Shown one piece after another: positions 23,485 through 32,223 of a stretch of 64,000 nucleotides of DNA (its first letter is position 1; the number at the start of each line of letters is the position of its first letter). The DNA is from UM-FILTER-33-9 sp964530235 (lineage in GTDB: Bacteria; Patescibacteriota; Microgenomatia; UBA1406; GWC2-37-13). The stretch is taken from the NCBI GenBank assembly GCA_964530235.1, contig CAZGYB010000004.1, positions 73,892 to 137,891 of the forward strand. The letters are read 5' to 3'. Both the position numbers and the translations under genes were made by a program. Below the pieces are notes generated by a model that worked only from the letters and a program-made list of their open reading frames with translations, searched no databases and was not told the DNA's origin.

Positions 23485-23510
23485 CCCGCCGCAGAGGCGG
23501 GATTTTTTTT
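23485..23510 (+). terminator. terminator/attenuator abutting the pyrB start codon
   Basis: CCCGCC (23485-23490) pairs with GGCGGG (23496-23501) around a GCAGA loop, followed by A and eight T (23503-23510). The ATG of pyrB begins at the next base, 23511. As no promoter fits between hairpin and start codon, pyrB must be read through this terminator, so it should act as an attenuator. Confidence 0.75.
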
Positions 23511-24473
23511 ATGCTCAATAATACAAATTTTTTAATCAAGTCTCGGTTTAAGGGCAAATCCATAATTTCGATTGATCAGTTCGATAAACGATCGATTTTA
23601 ATGGTGATGAATGAGGCTAAAAAAATCAAAAAAATGAGTCCGGTAAAACGGGCCAGTGTGTTGAAACATAAAATGGTGACCCTCCTGTTTTACGAACCGT
23701 CTTCACGAACATTCAGCTCATTTTCCGCTGCAATAAAAAAATTGGGAGGTTTGACAGTTGAGTATCAAAACCCCACACAGACTTCATCCGCGGTAAAGGG
23801 TGAAACAATTGCGGATACGGTTCGTGTTTTTGAACATTACTCAGACGCAATAGTGATCCGCCACCCGCAACAGGGAATTCCGCAACAGGCTGCCGAAGCT
23901 ACTCTTCATATTCCGGTCATCAATGCAGGAGACGGCATAGGGGAGCATCCGACCCAAGCATTATTAGATCTCTTTACCATTTTTCAGAGACACAAAAAAC
24001 TGAACAACCTAAAAGGATTACTTGTGGGCGACTTATTAAACGGTCGTACTGTGCATTCATTAATTCGTGCATTTTCTAAATTCTCTCATAATACTTTATA
24101 TCTGCTTGCTCCCAAAAAACTAAGACTAATACCGCGTGATCTTGAAATGTTTAGAAAAGCGAACATACATTTAATATATATTTCTACACTGCAAGAAATC
24201 CCGCCTGATTGTCATTTTTGGTACTGGACACGGGTTCAGAAAGAGCGCTTCAGCAGTCTTAAAGAATATGAAAAATTAAAAAAAACATATATTCTCACGT
24301 CGCAGCTTCTTAAAGAGAAAGGAAATAGGAATCTGATCTGCATGCACCCACTTCCTCGGGTAGGGGAGATTGATCCAGAGGTTGACAACGACCCGCGTGC
24401 AGTGTATTTAAGGGATGAAGTGCATAACGGACTTATTGTCAGAATGGCTTTATTGAAACTTGTATTGAAATAA
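23511..24473 (+). CDS. pyrB: aspartate carbamoyltransferase catalytic subunit
   Basis: The 320-residue protein has the carbamoyl-phosphate loop YEPSSRTFSSF (the STRT motif with Ser for the first Thr), the 80s-loop lysine in SSAVKGETIADT, and HPTQALLDL. It also has VGDLLNGRTVHSL and the C-terminal MHPLPRVGEIDPEVD. It joins carbamoyl phosphate and aspartate to give carbamoyl aspartate, the second step of UMP synthesis. There is an N-terminal extension of about 12 residues relative to E. coli. No regulatory subunit gene (pyrI) is adjacent. carA follows after 5 nt. Confidence 0.93.
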   Translation: MLNNTNFLIKSRFKGKSIISIDQFDKRSILMVMNEAKKIKKMSPVKRASVLKHKMVTLLFYEPSSRTFSSFSAAIKKLGGLTVEYQNPTQTSSAVKGETIADTVRVFEHYSDAIVIRHPQQGIPQQAAEATLHIPVINAGDGIGEHPTQALLDLFTIFQRHKKLNNLKGLLVGDLLNGRTVHSLIRAFSKFSHNTLYLLAPKKLRLIPRDLEMFRKANIHLIYISTLQEIPPDCHFWYWTRVQKERFSSLKEYEKLKKTYILTSQLLKEKGNRNLICMHPLPRVGEIDPEVDNDPRAVYLRDEVHNGLIVRMALLKLVLK

Positions 24474-24478
24474 TCGAT

Positions 24479-25516
24479 ATGAAAATAGCATCACTTGTTT
24501 TTGAAAACGGCACACAGTTCGAAGGAAAAAGTTTTGGATATGATCGTTCAGTTGCTGGAGAAATCGCATTTACAACTGGTATGGTTGGTTACCCCGAATC
24601 ACTTACAGATCCCTCATACAAAGGTCAAATCTTAGTAATGACGTATCCGATTATTGGAAATTACGGTGTCCCGGATCAAATGTATTGGGAGTCGAATGCG
24701 GTCCATGTTGCTGGGCTTGTTGTCTGCAACTACATTGACACCCCTTCCCATTACGCCAGTAAAAAGACTCTTGCGGAATGGTTAAAGGAGCAAAAAGTTC
24801 CGGCACTTGAAATAAAAGATACCCGTTTGATTACGCAAACCATTCGGGATAAAGGAGCAACGCTTGCGAAGCTGCAAATTTCCGGAAAAAAAATACCATT
24901 TTATGATCCGAATGTTACTAATCTTGTTGCGCTTGTTTCACAGAAAACAGTTACGGTTGATGGTTCTGGAAGGAAAACAGTGCTTCTTGTTGACTGCGGA
25001 GCAAAAGCGAACATCAAGCGCTCTCTTTTGAAAAGAAAGGTTCGGGTTGTTACCGTACCGTGGAACTTTGATTTTTTTGACATGAAAATCCAGTATGACG
25101 GTATTCTTGTTTCAAATGGGCCAGGCGACCCGAAGCAGATTCAGGAAACTATTAAAAATGTTGCTCGTGCGCTCGAGAAAAAGATCCCGGTTTTTGGTAT
25201 TTGCCTGGGTAACCAAATACTTGCGCTTGCTGCTGGTGGAGATACATACAAACTTAAGTTTGGTCATCGTAGCCACAATCAGCCGTGCATTATGGTGGGT
25301 ACAAAGCGCTGTTACATCACTTCGCAAAACCACGGGTACGCTGTCAATACGGTTCCCAAGGGATTTCGCACATGGTTTGTAAACGGGAACGATGGAACCA
25401 ATGAAGGAATTATCCACAAGAATTTACCTTTTATGTCGGTTCAGTTCCACCCTGAGGCACGTCCTGGTCCGGATGACACCGGATGGTTGTTTGATTATTT
25501 CTTAAAAAATATATGA
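24479..25516 (+). CDS. carA: carbamoyl-phosphate synthase small subunit
   Basis: The 345-residue glutaminase subunit has the N-terminal CPSase small-chain domain (LVFENGTQFEGKSFGYD, TGMVGYPESLTDPSY). A class I glutamine amidotransferase domain follows with nucleophile Cys242 in FGICLGNQ and the His324/Glu326 pair in VQFHPEARPGP. It releases ammonia from glutamine and passes it to CarB. The stop overlaps the carB start in an ATGA junction. Length is slightly below the usual 370-380 residues. Confidence 0.95.
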   Translation: MKIASLVFENGTQFEGKSFGYDRSVAGEIAFTTGMVGYPESLTDPSYKGQILVMTYPIIGNYGVPDQMYWESNAVHVAGLVVCNYIDTPSHYASKKTLAEWLKEQKVPALEIKDTRLITQTIRDKGATLAKLQISGKKIPFYDPNVTNLVALVSQKTVTVDGSGRKTVLLVDCGAKANIKRSLLKRKVRVVTVPWNFDFFDMKIQYDGILVSNGPGDPKQIQETIKNVARALEKKIPVFGICLGNQILALAAGGDTYKLKFGHRSHNQPCIMVGTKRCYITSQNHGYAVNTVPKGFRTWFVNGNDGTNEGIIHKNLPFMSVQFHPEARPGPDDTGWLFDYFLKNI

Positions 25517-28500
25517 AAAAAATACTTATTCTTGGTTCCGGAGCACTTAAAATAGGAGAGGCTGGAGAATTTGACTATTCTGGTTCACAAGCAATAAAAG
25601 CATATAAAGAAGAGGGGATAAAAACGGTTCTGATCAATCCGAACATTGCAACGATTCAGACCTCAGAACATCTTGCAGATAAGGTATATTTTTTGCCTGT
25701 TACGCCGGAGGTTGTTGAAAAAGTTATTCAAAAAGAGAGACCCGATGCTATAACCATATCGTTTGGCGGACAAACTGCACTGAATTGCGGGATTGCACTG
25801 TACAAAAAAAAGGTTTTTGAAAAGTATAAAATTTTGCTGGTCGGCTCACCAATCCAATCTGTTATTTTATCCGAGGATCGTGCGCTTTTTGCGCGTCATC
25901 TGAAGAAAATTAAAGAGCCAATTCCGGTAAGCAAAACCATAACGTCGGTTTCTGAAGCTGAGGAACTGGGGAAACAAATTGGTTTTCCCGTCATGGTACG
26001 TGCAGGGTTCACTCTTGGAGGTCAAAAATCCGGTGTGGTGTATTCGCGCGAAGAGTTGAAAAAAAAAGTTACGGAAGCTTTGATTTTTGCACCTCAGGTG
26101 CTTATAGAGAAATATCTTCATCACTATAAAGAAGTTGAGTATGAAATAGTGAGGGACCGGTTTGATAACTGTATTGCTGTCTGTAACATGGAAAATTTTG
26201 ATCCGATGGGGATCCATACGGGTGATTCTATTGTTGTTGCACCGAGCCAGACCTTAAACAATAGTGAGTATCAGACGCTTCGTTTGGCAGCGATAAAAAT
26301 AGTAAGGAGTTTAGGTATTGTTGGCGAATGTAACGTACAATTTGGACTCAATCCAAAGCCCAAAAATGGCAAGATCGAGTATTATGTGATTGAGTTAAAT
26401 GCGCGACTTTCGCGCTCATCCGCGCTTGCTTCGAAAGCGACAGGGTATCCTCTGGCATATGTTGCTGCAAAGCTCTCCCTTGGTAAGAGTCTGATTGAAG
26501 TACGCAACCAGGTAACCCAGATAACTCAATCATGCTTTGAACCGGCACTTGACTATATAGTTGTTAAGGTCCCCCGATGGGACCTTGAAAAATTCAAAGG
26601 CGTCAGCCAGAAAATCGGGAGCAGTATGAAGTCGGTTGGCGAGGTGATGGCGATCGGACGGACATTCGAAGAAGCAATTCAAAAAGCAGTGCGTATGCTC
26701 GACATTGGGGTTGAAGGAGTAATGAATGGGATAAATGGAGATCACGCGACAGATCCCCTAGAGAGCATAAAAAATCCGACTCCAAAACGTATCTTTTCCA
26801 TAACACACGCACTTGAGAGAGGAATAGACATGAAACGTATATATCAGATTTCTGGGATTGATCCATGGTTTTTGTCCAGACTTCAAAACATTGTTTTGCT
26901 CTATCAAGAGCTGAAAAGAAATCGAAATCTTACGAAGTCAAAACTTAGATTGTTAAAGGAGTTTGGTTTTTCGGACAAACAGATAGGCAGGGCAAGTCAA
27001 CTGTCTGAAACTGATGTGCGGAGGAAAAGAAAAGAGTTTGGTATTGTTCCATCAGTCCTTCAGATAGACACATTGGCAGGAGAAGTACCTGCAAAAACTA
27101 ATTATTTATATCTGACATATCACGCATCCGTATCTGATGTAAAGCCGATAAAAAAACAGGGAGTCATAGTGCTTGGTTCGGGGCCGTATCGAATAGGGTC
27201 TTCTGTAGAGTTTGACTGGACCTGCGTAAATACCGCGATTCATCTAAAAAAGCAGGGAAAAAAATCTATCATCGTAAACTGCAATCCCGAAACCGTTTCG
27301 ACAGACTATGACATGTCCGACAGGCTTTATTTTGAAGAGCTTACCTTTGAACGAATCGCAGATATTTACGACTTTGAAAATGCAAGTGGGTTAATTGTTT
27401 CAGTTGGCGGTCAGACCCCAAACACTCTTTCCAAAAAACTTGACGAAAGTAATATTCCACTTCTTGGAACTAAGGCTGATTCAATTGATTGGGCAGAAGA
27501 CCGGAATAAGTTTTCAAAATTACTCGATTCATTAGAAATCAAGCAACCACGGTGGGTTACCTGTACCTCGCTGGATTCCGCACTGCAGTTTGCTCGGGAA
27601 GTTGGATTTCCCATTTTAGTTCGTCCTTCATATGTGCTTTCCGGAAACGCAATGAGCGTATGTTACTCAGAAAAAGAACTGAAGGAAATAGTAGTGAAGA
27701 CCTCTGATATTAATAAAAAACATCCGGTTACCTTGTCTCAATTTATTATGGATGCAAAAGAAATTGAACTTGACGGGGTCGCGCAAGACGGAGTGATACA
27801 GGTGAGCGCACTTTCAGAGCATATTGAAAATGCAGGGGTTCATTCGGGTGATGCTACAATAATCTTTCCGGTATTGCGAGTTTATTCCCATACCGAGATG
27901 CAAATCCGAGAGAGTGCGGAAAAACTGGTAAAAGCGCTTCGTATTACCGGTCCCTTCAATATTCAGTTTCTTGCAAAAGAAGGAAATGTCTATATTATTG
28001 AAATGAATTTGCGTGCGTCTCGAACTATTCCATTTATTTCGAAAGCAACACGGGTTAATTTTGCCCAGTCGATCGTAGAGGCGCTCTATAAAAAAAGCGA
28101 AAAAATTGAGATTCGCTATCCGGATTTTTTCTTAGTAAAAGCCCCTCAGTTTTCGTTTGCCCGACTTGAAGGAGCTGATCCGGTGCTTCGGGTTGAAATG
28201 GCCTCAACGGGCGAGGTTGCGTGTTTTGGAAAGGATGCAGATAGCGCATACCTGACAGCGATATTTTCAACAGGAGTTTCACTTACGAAAAAAACGGCCT
28301 TAGTTACTCTGGGTGGGGACGCAAATAAAGAAAAATTTCTTCCTTATGTCTGGACTTTAAGAAATTTAGGCTATAGGATTTATGCGACACCTAATACACA
28401 TGCATTTTTGAAAAAAAAGAAAGTAACTTCGACTAAAGTGTATAAAGTGTACGAAAATAAACATCCGAATGTTATCGATTGCATTGAGCAAAAAAAAGCC

Positions 28501-28731
28501 TCTCTTATATTTATTGTGAACGAACGGTATGATTACGATCCTAAACACTTTGAGCAGAAGTTAAGTGATGGATTTTTGATTCGGCGAGCAGCAGTGGATA
28601 ACAATATTCCATTGTTTACCGATATGCATACATCGCGTTTTTTTGTAACTGCCCTAAGCAAACAATACAATAAACATATTCAGATCAATAGCTGGGATGA
28701 GTTTACCTTACCAAAACGGACTGTTCAATAA
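25513..28731 (+). CDS. carB: carbamoyl-phosphate synthase large subunit
   Basis: The 1072-residue protein has the full tandem arrangement. The first ATP-grasp half begins KKILILGSGALKIGEAGEFDYSG and the second begins near residue 552 with VIVLGSGPYRIGSSVEFDW; a C-terminal MGS-like allosteric domain starts near 930. The metal and ATP-binding motifs (VIELNARLSRSSALASKATGYPLA; IIEMNLRASRTIPFISKATRV) are intact. With CarA it makes carbamoyl phosphate from bicarbonate, ammonia and 2 ATP. The last 29 nt overlap the opposing thymidylate kinase gene. Confidence 0.96.
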   Translation: MKKILILGSGALKIGEAGEFDYSGSQAIKAYKEEGIKTVLINPNIATIQTSEHLADKVYFLPVTPEVVEKVIQKERPDAITISFGGQTALNCGIALYKKKVFEKYKILLVGSPIQSVILSEDRALFARHLKKIKEPIPVSKTITSVSEAEELGKQIGFPVMVRAGFTLGGQKSGVVYSREELKKKVTEALIFAPQVLIEKYLHHYKEVEYEIVRDRFDNCIAVCNMENFDPMGIHTGDSIVVAPSQTLNNSEYQTLRLAAIKIVRSLGIVGECNVQFGLNPKPKNGKIEYYVIELNARLSRSSALASKATGYPLAYVAAKLSLGKSLIEVRNQVTQITQSCFEPALDYIVVKVPRWDLEKFKGVSQKIGSSMKSVGEVMAIGRTFEEAIQKAVRMLDIGVEGVMNGINGDHATDPLESIKNPTPKRIFSITHALERGIDMKRIYQISGIDPWFLSRLQNIVLLYQELKRNRNLTKSKLRLLKEFGFSDKQIGRASQLSETDVRRKRKEFGIVPSVLQIDTLAGEVPAKTNYLYLTYHASVSDVKPIKKQGVIVLGSGPYRIGSSVEFDWTCVNTAIHLKKQGKKSIIVNCNPETVSTDYDMSDRLYFEELTFERIADIYDFENASGLIVSVGGQTPNTLSKKLDESNIPLLGTKADSIDWAEDRNKFSKLLDSLEIKQPRWVTCTSLDSALQFAREVGFPILVRPSYVLSGNAMSVCYSEKELKEIVVKTSDINKKHPVTLSQFIMDAKEIELDGVAQDGVIQVSALSEHIENAGVHSGDATIIFPVLRVYSHTEMQIRESAEKLVKALRITGPFNIQFLAKEGNVYIIEMNLRASRTIPFISKATRVNFAQSIVEALYKKSEKIEIRYPDFFLVKAPQFSFARLEGADPVLRVEMASTGEVACFGKDADSAYLTAIFSTGVSLTKKTALVTLGGDANKEKFLPYVWTLRNLGYRIYATPNTHAFLKKKKVTSTKVYKVYENKHPNVIDCIEQKKASLIFIVNERYDYDPKHFEQKLSDGFLIRRAAVDNNIPLFTDMHTSRFFVTALSKQYNKHIQINSWDEFTLPKRTVQ

Positions 28732-29821
28732 TGTTAAGAATTTTTTTATGAATTTCTTCTTTGGAAAGTAATACATTATTATTTATACACTGAATCGTTT
28801 TCCAGTGTTTGTATTTATTAGATAAGCTTATATACATTTTTTCGGTTTCAGCGCGGTGCTCAGAGTCTTTTTCTGCAATATCGGTTTTTCCTTTTAAGTA
28901 TTTTTGGGAGTTTTTTTGCGAAGATAGTTGAATCCCAATTCTCCAGGGTACATGAAGATATAGAACAAGGTCTTCCTTTGGGATTTTATGTACTTTATAC
29001 TCGAGTTCATAAATCCATTTTAAATACTCGTTTTTATCCGTTTCATTGGAAAATTTTGCGCTTTGATGGGCCATGTTCGAAGTGGCATACCGGTTTGCAA
29101 TAATGATTCCGCCTGATGCAAGAAACTCGTCCATTTCCCGTTTGGCTGATGCGCGGTCGAGTGCATATGCAAGGGAAGAAAGATATGGTGAAACCTCATC
29201 GATTTGGCCGAACTCGCCTCTGAGGAACTTTGCGACGGTTTTTCCATGAAACGAATGGTAATATTGGGGAAAGTCCATATATTTAACCGGTGCTTTTTTC
29301 TTTTTGAAATAGGAAACCAGGAGTTTTGCCTGGACCGTTTTTCCCGATCCATCACCTCCGTCAATAACAATGAGTTTCCCTTTCCGGTTTTGTATAGATT
29401 TAACGTGAGAGATAAAATCAGAGATTTTGTACTTCAAGTTTTCGGGATTGTAGTATTGGAGAAATAATGTTTCAGAAGGGTTGCCTGCGATCATGGGAGA
29501 AATTCGGTCTTCGTATTCGGTTGATACAAGAACCAGCACCGGCTTGCGAAGCTGAAGGGCGAGCGTGATTTCGCTCCCAACACCCAGAGATGGCTTTGAG
29601 GCTTCTGCAATCACGAGATCAGCCTGGTGAATAAGTTGTTGCTCGCGTTTGTAAATGTCTTGTGAAGAGATCTTTTTATCTTGTGCGAGGAGTTTTTTAT
29701 CTACAATTTGTTTTCCGGAAATTAGTGAAATATGATGCTTGATGAGAAGTGAAACAATTTGTTTATAAAGTACGTGAAGTTCGCCGTTAAATGATGTCGC
29801 AGCGGTGAAATATGTTTTCAT
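28703..29821 (-). CDS. thymidylate kinase fused to a deoxynucleotide N-hydrolase-like domain
   Basis: The 372-residue protein has two parts. Residues 1-140 match the nucleoside 2-deoxyribosyltransferase/DNPH1 fold, with start YFTAATSFNG and the motif IAEASKPSLGVGSEITLAL (71-89) that contains the catalytic glutamate region. Residues 148-372 are a dTMP kinase with P-loop GGDGSGKT (155-162), the NRYATSN segment in the DRY position and a lid region (KYLKGKTDIAE). The kinase makes dTDP. The N-terminal domain may cleave unwanted deoxynucleotide monophosphates before phosphorylation, which would be a proofreading role; this is inference. The start overlaps the Clp-like gene by 4 nt (ATGA). Confidence 0.8.
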   Translation of the reverse strand: MKTYFTAATSFNGELHVLYKQIVSLLIKHHISLISGKQIVDKKLLAQDKKISSQDIYKREQQLIHQADLVIAEASKPSLGVGSEITLALQLRKPVLVLVSTEYEDRISPMIAGNPSETLFLQYYNPENLKYKISDFISHVKSIQNRKGKLIVIDGGDGSGKTVQAKLLVSYFKKKKAPVKYMDFPQYYHSFHGKTVAKFLRGEFGQIDEVSPYLSSLAYALDRASAKREMDEFLASGGIIIANRYATSNMAHQSAKFSNETDKNEYLKWIYELEYKVHKIPKEDLVLYLHVPWRIGIQLSSQKNSQKYLKGKTDIAEKDSEHRAETEKMYISLSNKYKHWKTIQCINNNVLLSKEEIHKKILNIIEQSVLVR

Positions 29822-32058
29822 AACTGAACAGTTTGTCCTTCGGTGACCTTCCGTTCCAGAATGAGGCGGGCAATACGGTCTTCGATTTCCTGACTCATAA
29901 TTCGTTCAAGGTTGCGGACACCGAATGCAGGATTATATCCCTTTTTAATGATTTCTTCAAGGGTCGTATCAGAAACTTCAACCTTTACTTTGTAGAGGGT
30001 GAAGATAAGCTGTTGAATTGAGGAAACCATTTTTTTCGCAAGAGTGGCAACTGACGTATCGGTGACCGGCTGGTACATAACGACACCGTCAAACCGGTTT
30101 AAAAACTCGGGAGAAAAATGGTTGGTAGCGATTAGGTGGGTAACGAGTGTTTCCTGAGTGAGTGTTTTGCCTGACTGAAAAATAAAATCCGCACCTGCGT
30201 TGGATGTTGCAATGACAATGAGGTTTTTGCAGTCAACGCGTTTACCAAACCCATCGGTGAAATAACCCTCATCAAGAAGTGTTAAGAAAATATTCAAAAG
30301 GTCTTTATCCGCTTTTTCAATTTCATCCAGAAGAAGCACTGCGTATGGCGTTTCGCGGACTGCCTTCGCGAGTAAACCAGGAATACCGGATTCCAGTGAT
30401 CCGATGAGTTTGGGAATGTCGGTTTTTGTTTGATACAGCGACATGTCAAAGCGGAGCAAGTGTTTCTGTCCGCCGAAAAAAGTATCTGCAAGTGCTTTTG
30501 CGGTTTCTGTTTTTCCGACTCCCGTGGGGCCGAGAAACAAAAATGTGGCGAGAGGCTTTTTCCGTTTTCCAAGAAGTATGAACGATCTTCTCATTGCGGA
30601 AGCAAGGAGGGTAAGTGCCGAGTTTTGAAACAGAACCCGTTCAGATAAAAGCTTTTCCATGTCTACAAGTTTAGTGCGCATCGTTTCGGTAAGCTTTACC
30701 GGAATATGTGTTTTTTCGGATAGCGCAGAGTCAATCATGTCGGGCATTAGAGTGAGAGAAATTTTTCTTGAAGTGCTGTGAGAGGTGGCAAAAACACATG
30801 CGCTGTCCAAAAGATCAATAGCTTTTTCAGGAAAGGGAATATGCGTGATGTAAAATTCGCTCTTATCAATCGTATTTTGTACTGTTTCAAGAGGAATAAC
30901 AATACGGTGTCTCCTTTCGAATACAGGAATGTCGTTCAGCAAAGCAAGGAATGCGGTTTCTTTTGAAATTTCGTGAACATCAAGTTTTGTAAAAATTCTG
31001 TTTATTTTTTCATTTGGGAATACAAAGCGTTCGTAAAAAAAGGGGGATGTTATTCCGATAAACTGTAAATATGATGTTTTCCCAAATTTCTCTATAGGAA
31101 TTGACAGATCGATTCGATCAGTGCCGTACGCAATATACTTGTCAAAGTTTTCGATAAGCAGAATAACATTTTTTGCGTCGGAAGCTTCAGCAAATAATTC
31201 TTCAATAAACGCCTCTCGTTGTTTTTGATCAGTAACAACAGTAAGAATTTTTTCGAAGTTTATTTTCAAAATCCGTTTATATGCGAGGAGCGGATTTATC
31301 TGCCCCTCATAAATTTTTTTTGCCAGAGCATCAACAATCGCATGTTTTCCAACGCCCTCATCACCGACGATGAGAACGTTTGCTTCTTCATGCTTACTCA
31401 ATACCTCTTCAATTTGTTTTATCTCATTTTTTCTCCCTACAATTGATTTGAAACGGGATTGATAGATTGGTGTTGTCAGTTCTTCAGTGAATTCATCAAG
31501 GGCTGGTGTATATCCGACCGCCCAGTCACGCGCAAGCGGGGGATAGGCGAGTAGTTGAGACAATTTCCACCATTGTATTTTATATATCTGTGTATTAAAG
31601 TACTGCTCAAACCACTGTTCTCCTGCAGGTATATTTTCTGGTTTCAGAATATGAGTTGCAAGAAAGTCTTTTTTAAGAGCTTTTTTTTGTTCCTCTTCAG
31701 TTTTATTTAAGAGATAGTGGAAATATGATAAGGGAAGAAAAAGGGTAAACAGAAGAACGAGAAAAGGAATAAAGAGAACATAAAGGATTTCGGTCAGAAC
31801 AAAGAAAATAAGAACACTGATGCGCATACTGCTCCCGATTGCTCGGGATATCAAATTAAGACTAAGCCGGTTTATCCATTCACTAAAGGAAAAACCGCGT
31901 GTGGTTTTTTTTGTAACCAGATTTTTCCATGGAGAAAACAGAGTTTTAAGCAGATTTTTTACGGAAAAAAAGTAGGGAAAAAAAACAAGAAGATTGGTAA
32001 GCGCCTCAAAAAAATCACTGGAAGATTTTTTCGCGTACTGCACAAAATTCTGATGCAT
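29818..32058 (-). CDS. membrane-anchored double-AAA Clp-like ATPase
   Basis: The product of about 746 residues has two hydrophobic helices near residues 80-115 in place of the Clp N-terminal repeats. Two AAA modules follow. The first has Walker A GDEGVGKH (232-239) and a degenerate Walker B (LLIENFD). The second is canonical, with GPTGVGKT (510-517) and LLLDEIEKA (575-583), then a ClpB D2-type C-terminal domain. The family unfolds proteins for a partner protease, but membrane attachment and the weak first Walker B set this one apart. TATACT (32070 to 32065) ends 6 nt before ATG 32058; the upstream in-frame TTG at 32076 lies before that -10. Confidence 0.8.
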   Translation of the reverse strand: MHQNFVQYAKKSSSDFFEALTNLLVFFPYFFSVKNLLKTLFSPWKNLVTKKTTRGFSFSEWINRLSLNLISRAIGSSMRISVLIFFVLTEILYVLFIPFLVLLFTLFLPLSYFHYLLNKTEEEQKKALKKDFLATHILKPENIPAGEQWFEQYFNTQIYKIQWWKLSQLLAYPPLARDWAVGYTPALDEFTEELTTPIYQSRFKSIVGRKNEIKQIEEVLSKHEEANVLIVGDEGVGKHAIVDALAKKIYEGQINPLLAYKRILKINFEKILTVVTDQKQREAFIEELFAEASDAKNVILLIENFDKYIAYGTDRIDLSIPIEKFGKTSYLQFIGITSPFFYERFVFPNEKINRIFTKLDVHEISKETAFLALLNDIPVFERRHRIVIPLETVQNTIDKSEFYITHIPFPEKAIDLLDSACVFATSHSTSRKISLTLMPDMIDSALSEKTHIPVKLTETMRTKLVDMEKLLSERVLFQNSALTLLASAMRRSFILLGKRKKPLATFLFLGPTGVGKTETAKALADTFFGGQKHLLRFDMSLYQTKTDIPKLIGSLESGIPGLLAKAVRETPYAVLLLDEIEKADKDLLNIFLTLLDEGYFTDGFGKRVDCKNLIVIATSNAGADFIFQSGKTLTQETLVTHLIATNHFSPEFLNRFDGVVMYQPVTDTSVATLAKKMVSSIQQLIFTLYKVKVEVSDTTLEEIIKKGYNPAFGVRNLERIMSQEIEDRIARLILERKVTEGQTVQL

Positions 32059-32064
32059 AAAAAC

Positions 32065-32070
32065 AGTATA
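32065..32070 (-). promoter_or_regulatory. -10 box of the Clp-like gene
   Basis: TATACT on the minus strand ends 6 nt before ATG 32058, giving a leaderless mRNA. No clear -35 is seen. Confidence 0.5.
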
Positions 32071-32131
32071 TAACAATAATCATTAGAAAAATGTTTTATC
32101 TTATCACCTCGTAGGTGTATCTCTCGTATGC

Positions 32132-32137
32132 TATAAT
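32132..32137 (+). promoter_or_regulatory. -10 box of tRNA-Ile
   Basis: TATAAT ends 14 nt before the first base of tRNA-Ile. A small inverted repeat (CACCT/AGGTG, 32106-32118) lies upstream. No clear -35 is seen. Confidence 0.5.
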
Positions 32138-32151
32138 ATTTTGTTCGTTGA

Positions 32152-32223
32152 GCGCGCTTAGTTTAATGGTAAAACAGTTCTCTGATAAAGAACAGAGCGA
32201 TAGTTCGATTCTATCAGCGCGCA
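32152..32223 (+). tRNA. tRNA-Ile(GAT)
   Basis: The cloverleaf is complete: acceptor GCGCGCT/AGCGCGC, D arm GTTT-AATGGTA-AAAC, anticodon stem GTTCT/AGAAC with loop CTGATAA (anticodon GAT), a 5-nt variable loop and T arm GATAG-TTCGATT-CTATC. The discriminator is A and CCA is not encoded. The last 10 nt overlap the stop end of the opposing glycosyltransferase gene. Confidence 0.95.
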
